This document shows positions 1-12,869 of a stretch of DNA of 64,000 nucleotides, piece by piece. Origin of the DNA: Icerya purchasi. Taxonomy: Eukaryota; Arthropoda; Insecta; Hemiptera; Monophlebidae. The position numbers and the translations under genes are program-made. The stretch spans positions 503,647,352 through 503,711,351 of the forward strand of contig CM077115.1 in the NCBI GenBank assembly GCA_039619475.1, read 5' to 3'. The notes below the pieces were generated by a model. It was not told the origin of the DNA and did not search any database. It saw only the letters and a program-made list of their open reading frames with translations. How positions within the stretch are numbered: the first letter of the stretch is position 1; every line of letters starts with the position of its first letter.

Positions 1-715
1 GTGCTGACACGTCGTTGATGCTCTTTTTTTTAAAATAATAATTTCCCTTAAATATTACTAGTTTGTAAAAAAAAAAAAAAAAAAAAATTGTTACCCTATA
101 GCCTGTAACTCGTAGGTACTTATTAAAACGAATTATAGAATATGTTTGATTACAACTTATTTACATATAATTATTGTTTTTTTTTTATTTTTTCTATTCC
201 TACGAGTAAAAAATAGTAACTGTATTTTTAGCTTTCAATTAGAGTACATAACAAAAAAAGTTTACGAAGCATTCGGAGATTAAATACAGGTTTACATCTC
301 TGTACGGATACACTATATTTTACGTGTGGGAGAAAAAAAAAGGTGAAAAGAGTTTGGAACAGCGAGAAAAATCGGAGATGAATTCTTTCGGAAAACAAAA
401 CCGACTACCATTTTTAATAACTCTAATATTGTTATACTACATATATAAATACACCGATACATAATAAATTAGAATGTTCAATATTTTTCTGTCAACTTGG
501 AACTTAAAAGCATTAATTTAACAACATGACTGATGTCGTTGTATTGTGGAAAATGTTTACTCGTGCTGGCTGAAACGTTTATTCAGTTTTAATCTTGTAT
601 CCCCGAATATAAAATTGTACAACAAAATTTGGTCCATTTTACTATCTCGGTTTACAATAAAATATGTAAGTTAACTATGCAATGCCGCAAACTAGATAAA
701 TATACAAATTAGTTT
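1..715. other. AT-rich stretch, no gene seen
   Basis: The stretch is AT-rich with homopolymer runs of A and T. No coding pattern, transposon end or RNA gene was recognised. Confidence 0.5.
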
Positions 716-1072
716 AAGTTTAACATCAAACTTGGTTTCGTTTACAAATCTGAGTAAGGAGCAAATATAAAATAAATAAATTCCTCCCTTATTAACGTAT
801 AAATTTCTATTTAAGTAAATTGAAACAACTCATCTTAAAAGAAACATGTTTTCAAGCTATATCATCAACTAACAATGAACAGTACACTCAAAGAGAATTA
901 AAATGTACTGTCCATTGTTAGCTGATGATATAGTCCGAAAACATGTTTCTTTTAAAATGAGTTGTTTCAATTTACTTAAATATAAATTTATACGTTAATA
1001 AGGGAGGAATTTATTTATTTTATATTTGCTCCATACTCAGATTTGTAAACGAAACCAAGTTTGATGTTAAAC

Positions 1073-1074
<2 letters not shown>
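716..1074. repeat. Long palindrome (171-bp arms, 17-nt loop)
   Basis: Positions 716-886 and 904-1074 are reverse complements with only scattered mismatches and are separated by 17 nt. The outer ends are AAGTTTAACATC and its complement. The right end runs straight into an (ATT)n tract. I see no transposase and no clear target-site duplication, so this is a foldback or MITE-like structure, or a locally generated inverted duplication. A transcript through it would form a dsRNA hairpin of about 170 bp. Confidence 0.9.

Positions 1075-1118
<44 letters not shown>
1074..1118. repeat. (ATT)n microsatellite, probable LINE tail
   Basis: About 15 units of ATT. On the minus strand this is an (AAT)n tract at the 3' end of the adjoining LINE fragment, the kind of simple-repeat tail seen on I-clade elements. 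Confidence 0.85.
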
Positions 1119-2470
1119 GGCATTAGAAGATACAGGCGCCGGCTGCTCAAACGGGCCATGCGCGCACCGGGAACGGAAGTGATACTAAATTGAACTTAGG
1201 AGGTGTTAAGGGAATGAAGGAATTAGAACGCACTGCGGATATGACGGGAAGAATCAGATAGGAGTTGTGGTAAGGAAGGGCGGAGGCCATGCTAAGCTGT
1301 AAGTGCCATAAGAGAATGACAAAATGTTAGTAAATGGGGAATGGAGAGCTGTGTTCTTTGGCAAAAGGGACAAAGAGGGGGATCGATGTGTTGTAGGAGA
1401 TACGAATGGGTCAGGCAGAAGTGGAAAATCTTAAGTCTAGTAAGAATAATATTTTTCTTCCTTGAACGGAACGGAAGAGGGATCTGAGACAGAGGATCAG
1501 GTTTAACAAGGAAAAGGTGGTTTTGTTGATTAGAGCTCCATAATCGTTTCTAGGATTTAATTATAAGGAATTTCAAGAAGGATTTTATATCGTTGGTAGA
1601 AGAGTACGAGGATATGGATGGAAGCACGGATGCCTCCCTAGCAAATTCGGTTGACTGCCTCGTTACCGGGGAGACCAATATGGCTGGGGATCCACATGAA
1701 AGATGAAGAAATTTAGGATCGAAGGATGCATTGTACAATTGCATTATCTGTGTAAAAGTTGTAGAGGGACATTAGAACACTGAATTAGTAAGGATGAGGT
1801 ATTTAGAAAGAGGCGGAACGGAGGAGAGGAATTCAATACAGTCGAAGATAGCGAACGATTCAGCTGAAAATACAGAGCAGGATTTCGGAAGTCGGAAGCG
1901 ATGGGTGGGAGACGGACAAAAAAGGCTGACCCAACATGGCCATTAGATTTTAAGCTGTCCGTAAAGCAGCAGATGTAGTCAGCGTATTTGGCAGTTTCGA
2001 AAGTGATGTGCTGATGAAGGATGTAGTCTGGATATAGGGATTTGGATAGATGGATTAAAAGTTAAGATTGATATCTGGGGTTAGGAAAAGCCAAGGAGGA
2101 GGGTTAGTGTACACTGGAGAAAGGGGAAGATTGAAAATAAATTTTCTAATTTGAGAAAAACGAGATTCGAACTTATTTTTGATGTTAGTTGCAAAGTTAA
2201 GAGCACGTAGAGCAATCTAGCTCTGTTGCTGGAAGTTGAAAAGGAGCTCATTGATCGGAAGGTTTGGATTGACAAGAGTGGAAGTCAGAAAGTTAGCCGT
2301 TAGGATCTCCCTTCTGGCAATTAAGACTGGCTGTGGGACTGGTGCGAAAATGGCTAAATGCTGGATAGAATCTAAGGATGACGATAGACTCCGAGCCGTC
2401 AAATAGAACGCTTGGCAACCGTATTCTAATCTAGACCGGATTAATGATTGATATAGCAGTAATAACATAT
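1119..2470 (-). mobile_element. LINE 3' fragment (RT end plus RNase H remnant)
   Basis: The minus-strand translation carries the post-catalytic RT region typical of LINEs (SLIRSRLEYGCQAF at about 2.2-2.47 kb). Further downstream is the RNase H C-terminal motif WIPSHIGLPGNEAV near 1.65-1.69 kb. Reading frames are broken by several stops and frameshifts. It is 5'-truncated and ends in the (AAT)n tract. RNase H plus a simple-repeat tail suggests the I group of LINEs, but I cannot name the clade. It is non-functional. Confidence 0.7.
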
Positions 2471-3771
2471 TTTACATTTATTAAATTTTAACGAATAGGT
2501 TGCGGATTTGTCTACATTGAATGTGAAATTATGTAAAAGAATTTTGGTTTTTATTTTAAAGTACCGTTATTCTATATTGTTAAAATGTTGGTAAGTCGAA
2601 TGAAACACACAAAAGTTAACAATAATTGGAGGGGGAAAAAATTTGGAGGGGCAGATTTTAACTTGGTTTTCGATACCCTTTGTTAAAAAGTTTACTACGC
2701 TCAAAAATAATAATGGTACAAATTTTTTAGCCTTTTTCGTGTATATTTACATCGATAATAACGACACTGCGCTCTAATGAGTGTGTATAACTCTGATGAT
2801 GGATATATGTAATTTTTTTAAAATTTAGTGGGCTATGTTTATTAAAAATCCAAATTACGCGACATTTTCGGGTGTCGCAATTTTCTTCTCGTATTGATGC
2901 TCCTATTCCGTCGTGTTTTTAGGTGAGATCGTGAAAATATGTACTGCGCCTGAGAATACACAGTCTGTTACTATTCATACGGTGTATATCAGATCACTCG
3001 CCTAGTGCATATAGTAAGGCGTTGTTATAGTGTGCTGTTTCAAAGTACTTATTTAAATGTATTTCTACGGAGTTGGAATACTGAGGGCGGCTCGAAGAAA
3101 AAGTCACCGCTTCCGTAACTTCAAGTATAGTTCGTATGTTGTAAAAAAAACTAACATCGTAACTTTATTTGTTTTTTTTATTAAGCTTCTCTTAGGTGTA
3201 AACAAGGGGCTTCAAACACGTACAGAAATGTGTGTCGTTATCAAAAATGTTAATTTGAAACCGGCGCGCATCGTTCGCGATTATTACAGAATACGTCTTA
3301 CTTTCTGTTAAGCACTTTCATAAAAGCACTTAATATCTGTACCACCAAACGCACGCAAGACAAACATTTCATTGCGAAATTCTCACTTTGTAGGATGGTG
3401 GCGCATTTAAAATGAATTTATTTACGAAAAGAAATTAACAAATTGTAATGATTTCATTTAACGAGTCTTATATTTCATTTGATTTCCGGAAAACTGCCGT
3501 GAAATACGTAGAACTAAACGAAAGCTGAACATCCATTAACTTTTCATTGCGTCAGGCAAAGAAGAGTTCACCGATTTTCAAATAATTTCTTAATGTTCCT
3601 TAAATTTCTAAATACCTCATGACACTCTAAAATGGTGTACACATGTATACGTGTATAATTATAATCTCTAAGCCCCCTACGCTTGCAAATTCGAGGTCTA
3701 ATTTTAGAATAGTTTTTCACTATATCGATTTTTATGTTTTTCATTTCGGCTTAACCAAAAAAAAAAGGCAG
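2471..3771. other. No recognised gene
   Basis: AT-rich. An 84-codon open frame on the plus strand (3057-3311) resembles no family I know and may be chance. No splice or promoter context was identified. Confidence 0.4.
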
Positions 3772-4400
3772 TTTTTTTTTTTTTTTTTTTTTTTTTGGCC
3801 CCAGCTTTCACCCTTTGGTTGGTCTATTCAGATCTAAAGATTTACACTAGTTCCTTCTCATATTTCGACATTAGCGGTTTTCAAATATAACGCCTCACAT
3901 TCTAAAAACACTGACTCATTTTCTTGTCATCGGCAATGCGTCTTTAAATCCTTTCGTCAGTCTTTCTCTTTTCTAATTATATTCATCACACTGCCACATC
4001 GCATGTTCAATTGACCCCTCTAATCCACATTCAGTACATTGCTATATTCCTAAACTTGCCAAATGTAATGGTGTCCGATCGATGAAGACCCAACTTTATT
4101 CGACAGATCACACTGACATAATCTCGCTCCAGTTTCCTTTAATTTGCTTGAATTCCATTGTTTTGTTTATGTAGTCACCAGTCTGCTAATCGTTATTTCG
4201 ATATTATTCGTTTTTTGTTTTTTTTTGGATTTGTATTTTTCAATTTTGACAGACTAGCCTGCGAATCTGACAGAATTAAAATCTTCCTATTTTGTCGATT
4301 TCTCAGAAATTCCTGAACTAAAAATATCCCGTATAAAGTTCTGTCATGAAAGATGGCCCTATATATTCTGGTAATCTGCAAATTACTAAAAACCTGCCGA
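3772..4400 (-). mobile_element. LINE 3' fragment with RNase H remnant
   Basis: On the minus strand an RNase H-like segment with LILSDSQASL lies near 4.26-4.3 kb. It is followed by a C-terminal zinc-knuckle-like CTECGLEGSIEHAMWQC (C-x2-C-x7-H-x4-C) near 4.0 kb. The element ends in a 25-nt T run (3772-3796), which is its poly(A) tail on the minus strand. The frame is interrupted. It differs in sequence from family A described below. Confidence 0.65.
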
Positions 4401-6411
4401 ATAAATACTCACCGATGACCCATCAGTGTAACCTAAATGTAAAAATTTCTTAACAATTCTTCAAACTGCACTTTACTTATTCTCGCTTTCGATTTTATTT
4501 CGATTTTTATCGAACGTTTATTTTAAAAAGTAACGAGAAAACGTTAAAATATCTGCAAAACAGCTTTCCCATATTGCCGCCGGCGTCCTTATCATTAACG
4601 TATGTTTCATTAGAGATCCAGCACAATGATCCTCCTTCAGCAGCGTATTATATTAGAGCCATTCTATTCGATTTGATTACCTGGAAGTATCGGTGAACTT
4701 ATTTAAACAAAAATGTTTTATCTATAGATGCAGAAGATTATCTGGTTTATAGGTATATAAATATTAGATGTTAACTGACGAGAAGATAATTAAATAAATT
4801 TAATAATTTGCCTGACCCTCTACAATCCGGGGACACACCTGTGGGTATGGATTAGAGCTGTCACAGGAGACGCGCCGTGTTAATTTTAATAAATTATCCT
4901 GCGAGAGAAAATCCAAATTTTATCAGTCACTGCCGAGAGTTTATAATAAACATATTTCCCGCGTATGTAAAAACGACGTTTCATTTCGAATTCAATAGTA
5001 TATTGATAACGCGCAAAGTTGAATGACACGCGCCGATTTTATTTTGATATTAGACAGCGCACTCAAAACGACGGATGATATAACTTTTGGGATAAATGTA
5101 ATTACCGAAAAATACCAAAATTCTTAAATGAAAAAAAGAAGAAAGAAGTTTAAACTTTAGAGTGCGGTAAGAAACGAACTATACTAAGAAAAACAGACAT
5201 AACACGAAAAAATCATCAAAAATATCTCGAAAAAAACACACTTGAGGCGAACCCGATTAATTAAAATGGAGCTAAATTAAACTTGAACGACGACGCAAAG
5301 TGTCCGACTGAACTGTAATATTCTCGAGGAAATGAAAATTTTAAAAAAACCGACTGCAGCGGTGAATCACCACAAATCTTAGTCGCAAAGGATTAGTTTA
5401 TCGAATAAAATGTGTAAATCTAAATAACATTCCGTTAGTGAACTTCGTCAGGACAATTAGTTGGAAAGGAACTTTTTAATTAACGAAGCCGACTGTGGCA
5501 ATTGATTAGTTACAATAAAATATTATAAATCTATAGTATACAATTAAAAATTGTTTGAAAAACCTACACGAATAAGAAGAGGAGACTATCAAGTATATAA
5601 ACGACGTTAAATATTAAATCATCGAAAAAATTAGCATTATCGGGTTAAAGAAACGAGTAGTGAGAATAAACGAAAAGTGTGTTTCTCAGAAAAGTGAAAA
5701 CACTGGGAAAAAAAATACAAACAAAAATCCGCGATAAATATCTACACATATATAAGCGATTTACTTGAAAGCCACGTATTTTAGAGTAACATTTTGTATA
5801 CGTAAAATGAAGTTGTCTCTGGAATCGTAGTCATCAGTAGTAGCGTTTATATTAATTCATTAGTACCAATTGTTCAGATAAAATTCGTGACTGCTTATTA
5901 AAAATTTTTACACACAATCTCAGCACAACAAAGAGCATTGAGAATGTAACCTGTTTTGAATAAGGTGCAAAATTGTTCAAACTGATCCGAAATCGATGAC
6001 TGAATAGAGGGGTACATTTCGAAAGAATGAGTAGATTGCAAGAATTACGATTAAAAATCGGGTAAATTATAGCCAAGATTGCTCTTTATACACATTTCGT
6101 AAAGTATTCAAACGGGTTCGTACACAGTGACTTGATTAGTTCGTATGATTTCGTGTCACTTGTATCTTGGACATTTTCCGTTAAAAACAACTTCCTACGT
6201 GAAATAATATCGCTTCAGGTTGATTGAGATTTCCTATTTAGCGAAATGCCTGCCTATTTATCAGGTGAATCTGCCAATAGAGCAGTCGATAAACACTCAT
6301 ACGATTGTGGCGTCATCTGCATATAAAGCAGCATTGATTCGAGTTGGTTTAAGAAATATGGAAGCAGGATACATACTTCCGACGACGACAACTCTTGGCG
6401 CATTTGTCATT
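4401..6411. other. No recognised gene
   Basis: AT-rich, with short open frames only. No transposon ends or RNA genes were recognised. Confidence 0.4.
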
Positions 6412-6530
6412 ATTTTTTTTTTTTAACCCCCCTTTGGGCATGTCAACAAAGGATCTTCACCCAGAAACGAAACGAGGGAGAAGGAACAGTTAAATGTAGA
6501 TTCGGTCAGCTATTGATAAGATATGTCATT
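6412..6530 (-). mobile_element. LINE family A 3' end
   Basis: On the minus strand this reads a diverged version of the family A 3' end: a TTTCTGGGTGAAG-type box, then GTTGACATGCCCAA, then a T run (6412-6424) that is the A tail. It matches the 3' ends near 20.04 kb and 44.03 kb. No coding sequence remains. Confidence 0.6.
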
Positions 6531-7575
6531 AATATGAACTAAGAACATTCTTGAGAAATTTAGCGTGTTTATCATAACTGATGTAGCTTTACTGACGTCA
6601 AATAACAGGTCATGCCTGTGTGCTTATTAAAACTGAAATTGTGTCTGATGCCGACTCCCAAATTCTGTCGGGTGGATAATTACTACCTTTAAAAACATTT
6701 TCTTAAGGTTAAAAAGAAAATAATAGTAATTTATCATAATTTAACGGAAGCAGACGCCTTTTTTTACTCTTGTGAAATATGAGGTTGATGCAACATAGAA
6801 ATTTAACAGGTGAAAAATATGTTTACAATATCAGCATGAATCTCCATACACACACACACACCGTATTTTCCGGAAATACTAAGGACAAATTTCTTTTAGA
6901 CTAACATCCAGAAAAAAGCAAAACAAACTGGCCTTTATTGATCTTAGTGTTCTAAATAAAAGCAGATTAATGGAGGAAAAGGGTGTAAATAAATTAAATA
7001 ATTATCGGGCGAAGGAGCTATTTCGTAAAAATTGCCTGTTACATTTTCTAATTTCCGTTCTAGGCAAGATGACCGTCTTAATGGAGTCGGCTCTTGCCAC
7101 TTGAACCCAAAACGATTTACTATTTTCGATAAAAAGCGGTTTGTGCTTTTTTTTTTTTTTTTGCTTCCGAAAATTACTTTTCTACAACGGTATAAAAATT
7201 TGTGAGTTTGCGCTTATTGACCAGAAGTCGGGTTTCTCTACGTAACAAATCACTCTGCATATTAAACGTTCAATGTTGACGCGAAATTCACTTTTTTCCT
7301 TTTAGGGCGCATAAGTACCGTTCCAACTGGTAATTTTTTTTTTTTTTTAAAAAACGTGTACTAACTTCGTCGCTGTTTGTTACCTTTTTTCTTTTTCACA
7401 GCATTCATACATTACTCGCATTGAGGAATGCGTATGAACCTACTAATCGAAATGCGAATCCGTTTTATGGCTTCTTTGAAATTTTTATACCCTGTGGAAA
7501 TTAGCAGCGTCATCCTGGAAAATAAGAAATTAAAATTGTTTTCAATATTTAAATATGTATATATATTTTATGAGC
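6531..7575. other. No recognised gene
   Basis: AT-rich, with (CA)n at about 6849 and T runs at about 7149 and 7337. Nothing coding was recognised. Confidence 0.4.
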
Positions 7576-7583
7576 GAAAATTT

Positions 7584-7640
7584 CATATATATATATATAT
7601 ATTATGTCCTAGGGGGCTGCCGCCTTCACAACCTAGCTCT
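7584..7640. repeat. (TA)n next to a GC-rich word
   Basis: A short (TA)n tract is followed directly by a GC-rich segment (TAGGGGGCTGCCGCC). The same pairing of a TA tract with a GC-rich hairpin-prone word recurs at 11.3-11.66 kb, which suggests a repeat-family terminus. Confidence 0.45.
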
Positions 7641-8279
7641 TCGGATTTTCAAATGTTTCGATTCACGAATTCCAAAAAAAAAATAAAAAAATGGTGCACT
7701 GTGGTACCCACATGGTGTTTGCTTTTTATAAACAAAAATGCTGCGAAGGAACATATCAAAAAAATGAAGTTTTCATTCAAATCTTCTTAAATGTAAAGTG
7801 TTAACCCCGTACTTATATTTCTTTAAATTTATGTTTCAACGGTAACTACTACTGATAGAATTTTTAAAATTACTTTTCTTTCTTAGAATAAAACCACCGA
7901 GATAACAAACATTTTTACTATCTGCTTCAATCACAACATCTATAAGCTCATAAACACTTAATGAAAATTTATGATTTCTGTAAAGGTGAATTCGAGTATT
8001 ATATTTGTACACACATACAAATATTTAATATAAAAGTAAACGCGCAAATTAAGGTACAGCAGTTTTTACGTGGCCAGGTATTTACTAACAGTTATATACC
8101 TAACACGGAGTTTTAAACAATCGAGAGCCGCGAACAGGAAACTTACAGCATATAAAATACCACCTGACATTCGAACGAAATGAAATGAATATTTCAATCT
8201 GAACAAGTGCAAACAACTCAGAACACGACATTGGCCGGGTAATATATTTCGTTGCGTATTGTAATGCCAAAAACCCGTT
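7641..8279. other. No recognised gene
   Basis: AT-rich. No coding or repeat structure was recognised. Confidence 0.4.
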
Positions 8280-9506
8280 GATCGACTTGTCGATCTCCGC
8301 TTCGATATCGTTTCCTCATTAAACGTCTCCTGGTCTTCTCTTCCAAACGCATTTCTTCCTTATTAAAAACCGACGACGTTTTATTTCCCCCTACAAAATC
8401 CCTATCCTCTCTTTCATAGCTGCGCAGATTTCTGAATTTCCTCCCTTTGCTTTTTCCTGTAAAAACAGCTTCCCTACTTCTTCCGCGATTTCATTAATCG
8501 ATTTTCATCCTCTTCTTTTTCTTCTTCTTCGTGCTAGCTGCACCTTTCGCGAGGTAACTAAGTCCGAATTTTTGCACGCATTAAAATTCTCACTTCCCTT
8601 TCATGTAATACTTTTTACCAATGGTGTCAAACTGAAGGTACAGGCGTTTACTTTTCCCTCTTTTCATTATCCTGAATCCTTCAGATTTCGTTCTTTCTGC
8701 TCCATCTTCGTAGCTGAGTCAGTCTCCACTATACGTGCAATATCCTTCACTTATGCAACTAGTGGAATTTTTAAATTCCTCATTGGTTCCGATTACAAAA
8801 GCGTTCTTCTCATTCCTAAAACAGTACTATTCTACCAACTTTCGATCCCTTATTAAAATTCATCACCTTTTTGTTCTTATTTATTTACCGGTTCCCGGTC
8901 ACTCTCACATTGAGGGCAGTGGTACGGCACATTGCCCAGCTCGGTCGACCTCCCTCAGTAATTTTTTCCCTACTAACTTCCAGCTTCCGACTTATTGTTA
9001 GTCCTTTCCTCATCAGAATGATTCCAGATTTTGATCGGATATAGATACTTTTCCTTATTCTTTAATTTCCTCATGCAGCCGATGTCCTCAGCCTCAGTTT
9101 TTATTCATTCCTTTCAGTCGCCGTTCTACTATTGTTTCCTTAATAAAATTAAGAATTAATCATCTTCTTCTTTCCGCTTCTCGTTTTTGTGTTTCCCTAT
9201 TTTCTTCTCCGTATTGTTCCCCTCTCCGCAACACCGATCCTCCTTTTGAATGTAACGCAAACTATGTTTTCTTCAAGTGTTCGGCTTTTGTTAGCGAATC
9301 TTTTGTATTTGTAAATCTTGGCTTTAGGTCTTCCGATTGCTTACAGTGCTCTCTTTATCCTCTCCCTCCCTTCTCCAGCGATAATTCCCTTACTTCAATC
9401 CTTGGTTCTTTCCATCCTCAATCGCTTCAGAATCTAAACTTATAATATAATACATTGAACTTGTGTTAAGTCAATGTCAAGGGCGAGCCCAAAAAAAAAA
9501 AAAAAA
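8280..9506 (+). mobile_element. LINE family A fragment (RNase H and C-terminal region)
   Basis: The plus strand keeps an RNase H domain in pieces. It starts with HVILFTNG near 8.59 kb, followed by the AES segment near 8.71 kb, then a degenerate PVPGHSHIEGSG near 8.9 kb. The C-terminal region with ECNANYVF-like remnants follows near 9.25 kb, ending GGCGAGCCCA plus a 17-nt A tail (9489-9505). Frames are broken throughout. The pyrimidine-rich composition from about 8.28 kb suggests the copy starts there, but that border is a guess. Confidence 0.65.
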
Positions 9507-9548
9507 TAAAATCAACTTTCTAGCTCTGATAGAATGTGGATCTATTTT

Positions 9549-10440
9549 TAACCGACTTCAAAAAAGGAGGAGGTATTCAATTCGACTGTATTTTTTTTTT
9601 TTATTTTTTTATGTGTGTTACCACAGAACTTTCTTCTAGATGAACCGATTTTGTGATTCTTCTTTTATTTGAAAGGTGGTGTTTGTCATGTGGTCCCATT
9701 TAAATTTGATCAAGATCTGACCGATAGTTTTTGAGTTATCCTTAATAATGCGAGAGATTGAAGCTTTTTGGATGCTTTTCATTCATGATTGTTTTCACCG
9801 TCGGATTAGATTTATTGACTTAAAATACTATAAATTTGCCAAATTACCATGGAAATGTAGCTTTTGATGTTTTCACACCGTGGAAATATCTGTTCTCATT
9901 AAAATGTTTTAATTTTAAATGCACTAAAAATGCACTAAAAAGTAAAAAATAAAATGCTTGTTTACAAAAAATAAATACCGACTTCAAGTTTTATTATAAA
10001 AATTAAAAAATGTACTAAAAAGTAAAAAATAATTACTCCCGATTAGAAAATATCTATATCAGAGTCTATACCCTTAAAGATGATATCGTAATTCTTATAC
10101 AACATTAATTGTTTGGAGTCGGCATCAAATTCATATTAAAAGAATAATTAAAAACTGCATTAAATGTTGATTAAATTGTTCCTAACATGAATTTAATTCC
10201 AACTTCAAAAAGTTAATGTTGTATAAGAATTACGATATCACCCTTAAGGTGTTATATCACTCTGATATATATTTTTTATCGGGAGTAATTATTTTTTACT
10301 TTTTAGTGCATTTTTAAATTTGTATAATAAACCTTGAAGTCGGTATTTATTTTTTGTAAAAAAGCATTTTTAAATTTTTCGTTATACTGATTCCGGAATT
10401 TTTAGAGATTTTATACTTTTTTTTCTGCGGTGAAAATATG
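9549..10440. repeat. Insect repeat with CCGACTTCAAAAAAGGAGGAGG end and inner inverted repeat
   Basis: It opens with AACCGACTTCAAAAAAGGAGG and continues with a conserved non-coding stretch (ACCACAGAACTTTC, GATGAACCGATTT). From memory this class of sequence is dispersed in many insect genomes. I could not find a coding region. The right part holds the long inverted repeat listed separately, whose arms also carry CCGACTTCAAG. It is probably a non-autonomous DNA element or a composite of two. Confidence 0.5.
9963..10358. repeat. Inverted repeat, about 170-bp arms
   Basis: Positions 9963-10134 pair with 10187-10358 in reverse complement, with small indels and mismatches and a spacer of about 50 nt. 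Matching landmarks are AATAAATACCGACTTCAAG at the outer left against its complement at the outer right, and ATATCGTAATTCTTATACAA in the inner part. This is a foldback structure inside the dispersed repeat. Confidence 0.8.
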
Positions 10441-11290
10441 TCAATTAAAAAAACAACAACAACATTAGTATATCTTAATTAACTTTTTGGTGAAATTCAC
10501 AAATTAGAGGTTTCTACGGACCAGAAATCGATAGAACAAGGTGTTATTTTTGAAAGAATTCCATTAAACGAACAATTTTAAAAGGCAGGCAACCAATATT
10601 CATTTTAGTAAATAACACGTTTTTAGAATTCATTAAAAAGTACGTAAAAAACATATTTAAAAAACAAATAGAGATATCACATCTTCGTTTCGTGATTAAA
10701 TATATTTATTTATGATTTAAAATACTTAGGTGGAATCTACTTCTTCCCCTTTGCTTTAACCCATAGGTTGGCCTTAGGTATCATGGTAAAGTGCAGAGTT
10801 TGCGTGATGGAACTGGCGCCTTCATTTTCTCGTACGATTTTTTATCATTCTTATGATTCTCTTATTTCCGGTTGGGAATGTCATATGCGTCCGATGTTAG
10901 TGTTTCTCCTTATTTCTACTTTCTTTTAAATTCGGCGTTTTTCATTTATTTTACGGATGATAAATTTTAAGAATATTTCTGGCATACGAATTGGGGGGAT
11001 CCTTCAACATAAAAAAGAATAACACAATTTATTGAAGAATGTCGCGTTTATATCATGCGCGGATATTACTGCTATATTTGTTTGTGAAGCTCATTTGTAC
11101 ATTATTTGATTTGCAAATTTAGAATAAATCTGAGCAAAGCTTGATCATTAGGTACTATGATATATGTATATTAATGAAAATAGCCCAACTCCCACTACTT
11201 TTTCTGTCACAAAAATGTTTACAAAAGTATGATATTAAATAAAGATTTATTTTTTTTCGTTGCGCAATCGGAAAGAATTACGTTGTCAAT
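10441..11290. other. No recognised gene
   Basis: AT-rich. Nothing coding or repetitive was recognised beyond short homopolymers. Confidence 0.4.
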
Positions 11291-11322
11291 TTCCCTCGTT
11301 CTATACGAAGAATAGAAGTGAT

Positions 11323-11660
<338 letters not shown>

Positions 11661-11699
11661 ATTGTGCAAACGAAAAATGAATTTTCAACAGAAATCTAC

Positions 11700-12860
11700 A
11701 ATTTAGAAGTGAATTAACACAACCAAATAAATTTTAGCAGCGATGAAGCATACTTTTATATCAGACGTAAAACTACATTACTTGTGTTAGTCACAAAGCA
11801 AATAATAGGTTGAAGTTCTCTAATAGAATATGAAGGTTAGGAAGCAACTTTATGTAGGGCTGTGTAATTATTTTACATTTTTGAATAGTATTTGTTCTAA
11901 ATTGAAATGATTGCACAGAAATTATTTGATATTTTAGTGGATCCTTCTCTGAATGTAAATTAATCTTTTTTTTCAGTTTTATTTATGTATATGAGCGAAA
12001 ACATGAGAATATAAAAACCGCAAATTACCCTTTATTAATATCGATTTATGTAAAGTATTTGCTCTTTTAAGGTACTATAAAGAAAATAATAGGTAAAATT
12101 TGTTTTAAAACCCCCTAAAAAAAAGGTACTATAAAGAAAATAAAAACTTAAACTTCAAACTTTCAAGTTTCTACGCTGCTGAATTACCATTCTTTAATAA
12201 ATCTTTCTATAATTCAAAAAAGTTACATATATATTCTCATACAGTTTTTTTTGGGGGTTTTTTGGGTTTTTTTTTTTAATGCTGCCCCCTGGCTTTTTCA
12301 CCGTTTGACAGCAATTTGTATTTTAATATTTCGATCTAATTTTATAAATACGTTCGCAACGGTTTTACCGTTTCGATTTGTTCCTGATACTATTTATCGC
12401 AATTTTAGAAAATTTTCTCCGGCAAAAACTGAAAAAAAGAAATCGAACTTTACGAAAGAGTTTATAAGCAAACGATTTTAGGGATGCTTCGAAGACCTCT
12501 GACAGATTTGTAAGAACTCGAAAGGCCAGCTCCATTCACGGTGAAGAAATTGAGAGCATCCAGTTCTCGGAGCGACCAACGTCTAACAGACTAGTAAGCA
12601 GAAAAATGGCTTTTTGATATTCAGAAAAAAGAACGAAACAAAAAAAGGCAATGAACTTCACACGGCCAAGGATACTCAGGACGAGTCATTACTTTAATAT
12701 GTCAGATTGAGGCAGTCAGATTCGGTACGAAAGAAATTTGCAAACTCTCTCAGCAGCTACCATCACAGCCTTTTAATTTTCCGGTGAGCTTACTATTCCG
12801 GATATTTTTACATTTTTTGGGGGGAATTTTAAGGATTCAGCGCAGAGTGGACATATTCAT
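11700..12860. other. No recognised gene
   Basis: AT-rich. The 21-bp word AAGGTACTATAAAGAAAATAA occurs exactly at 12069-12089 and 12123-12143. A T/G-rich run at 12245-12278 could be a decayed LINE tail on the minus strand. No coding family was recognised. Confidence 0.4.
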
Positions 12861-12869
12861 TCTTTCACA

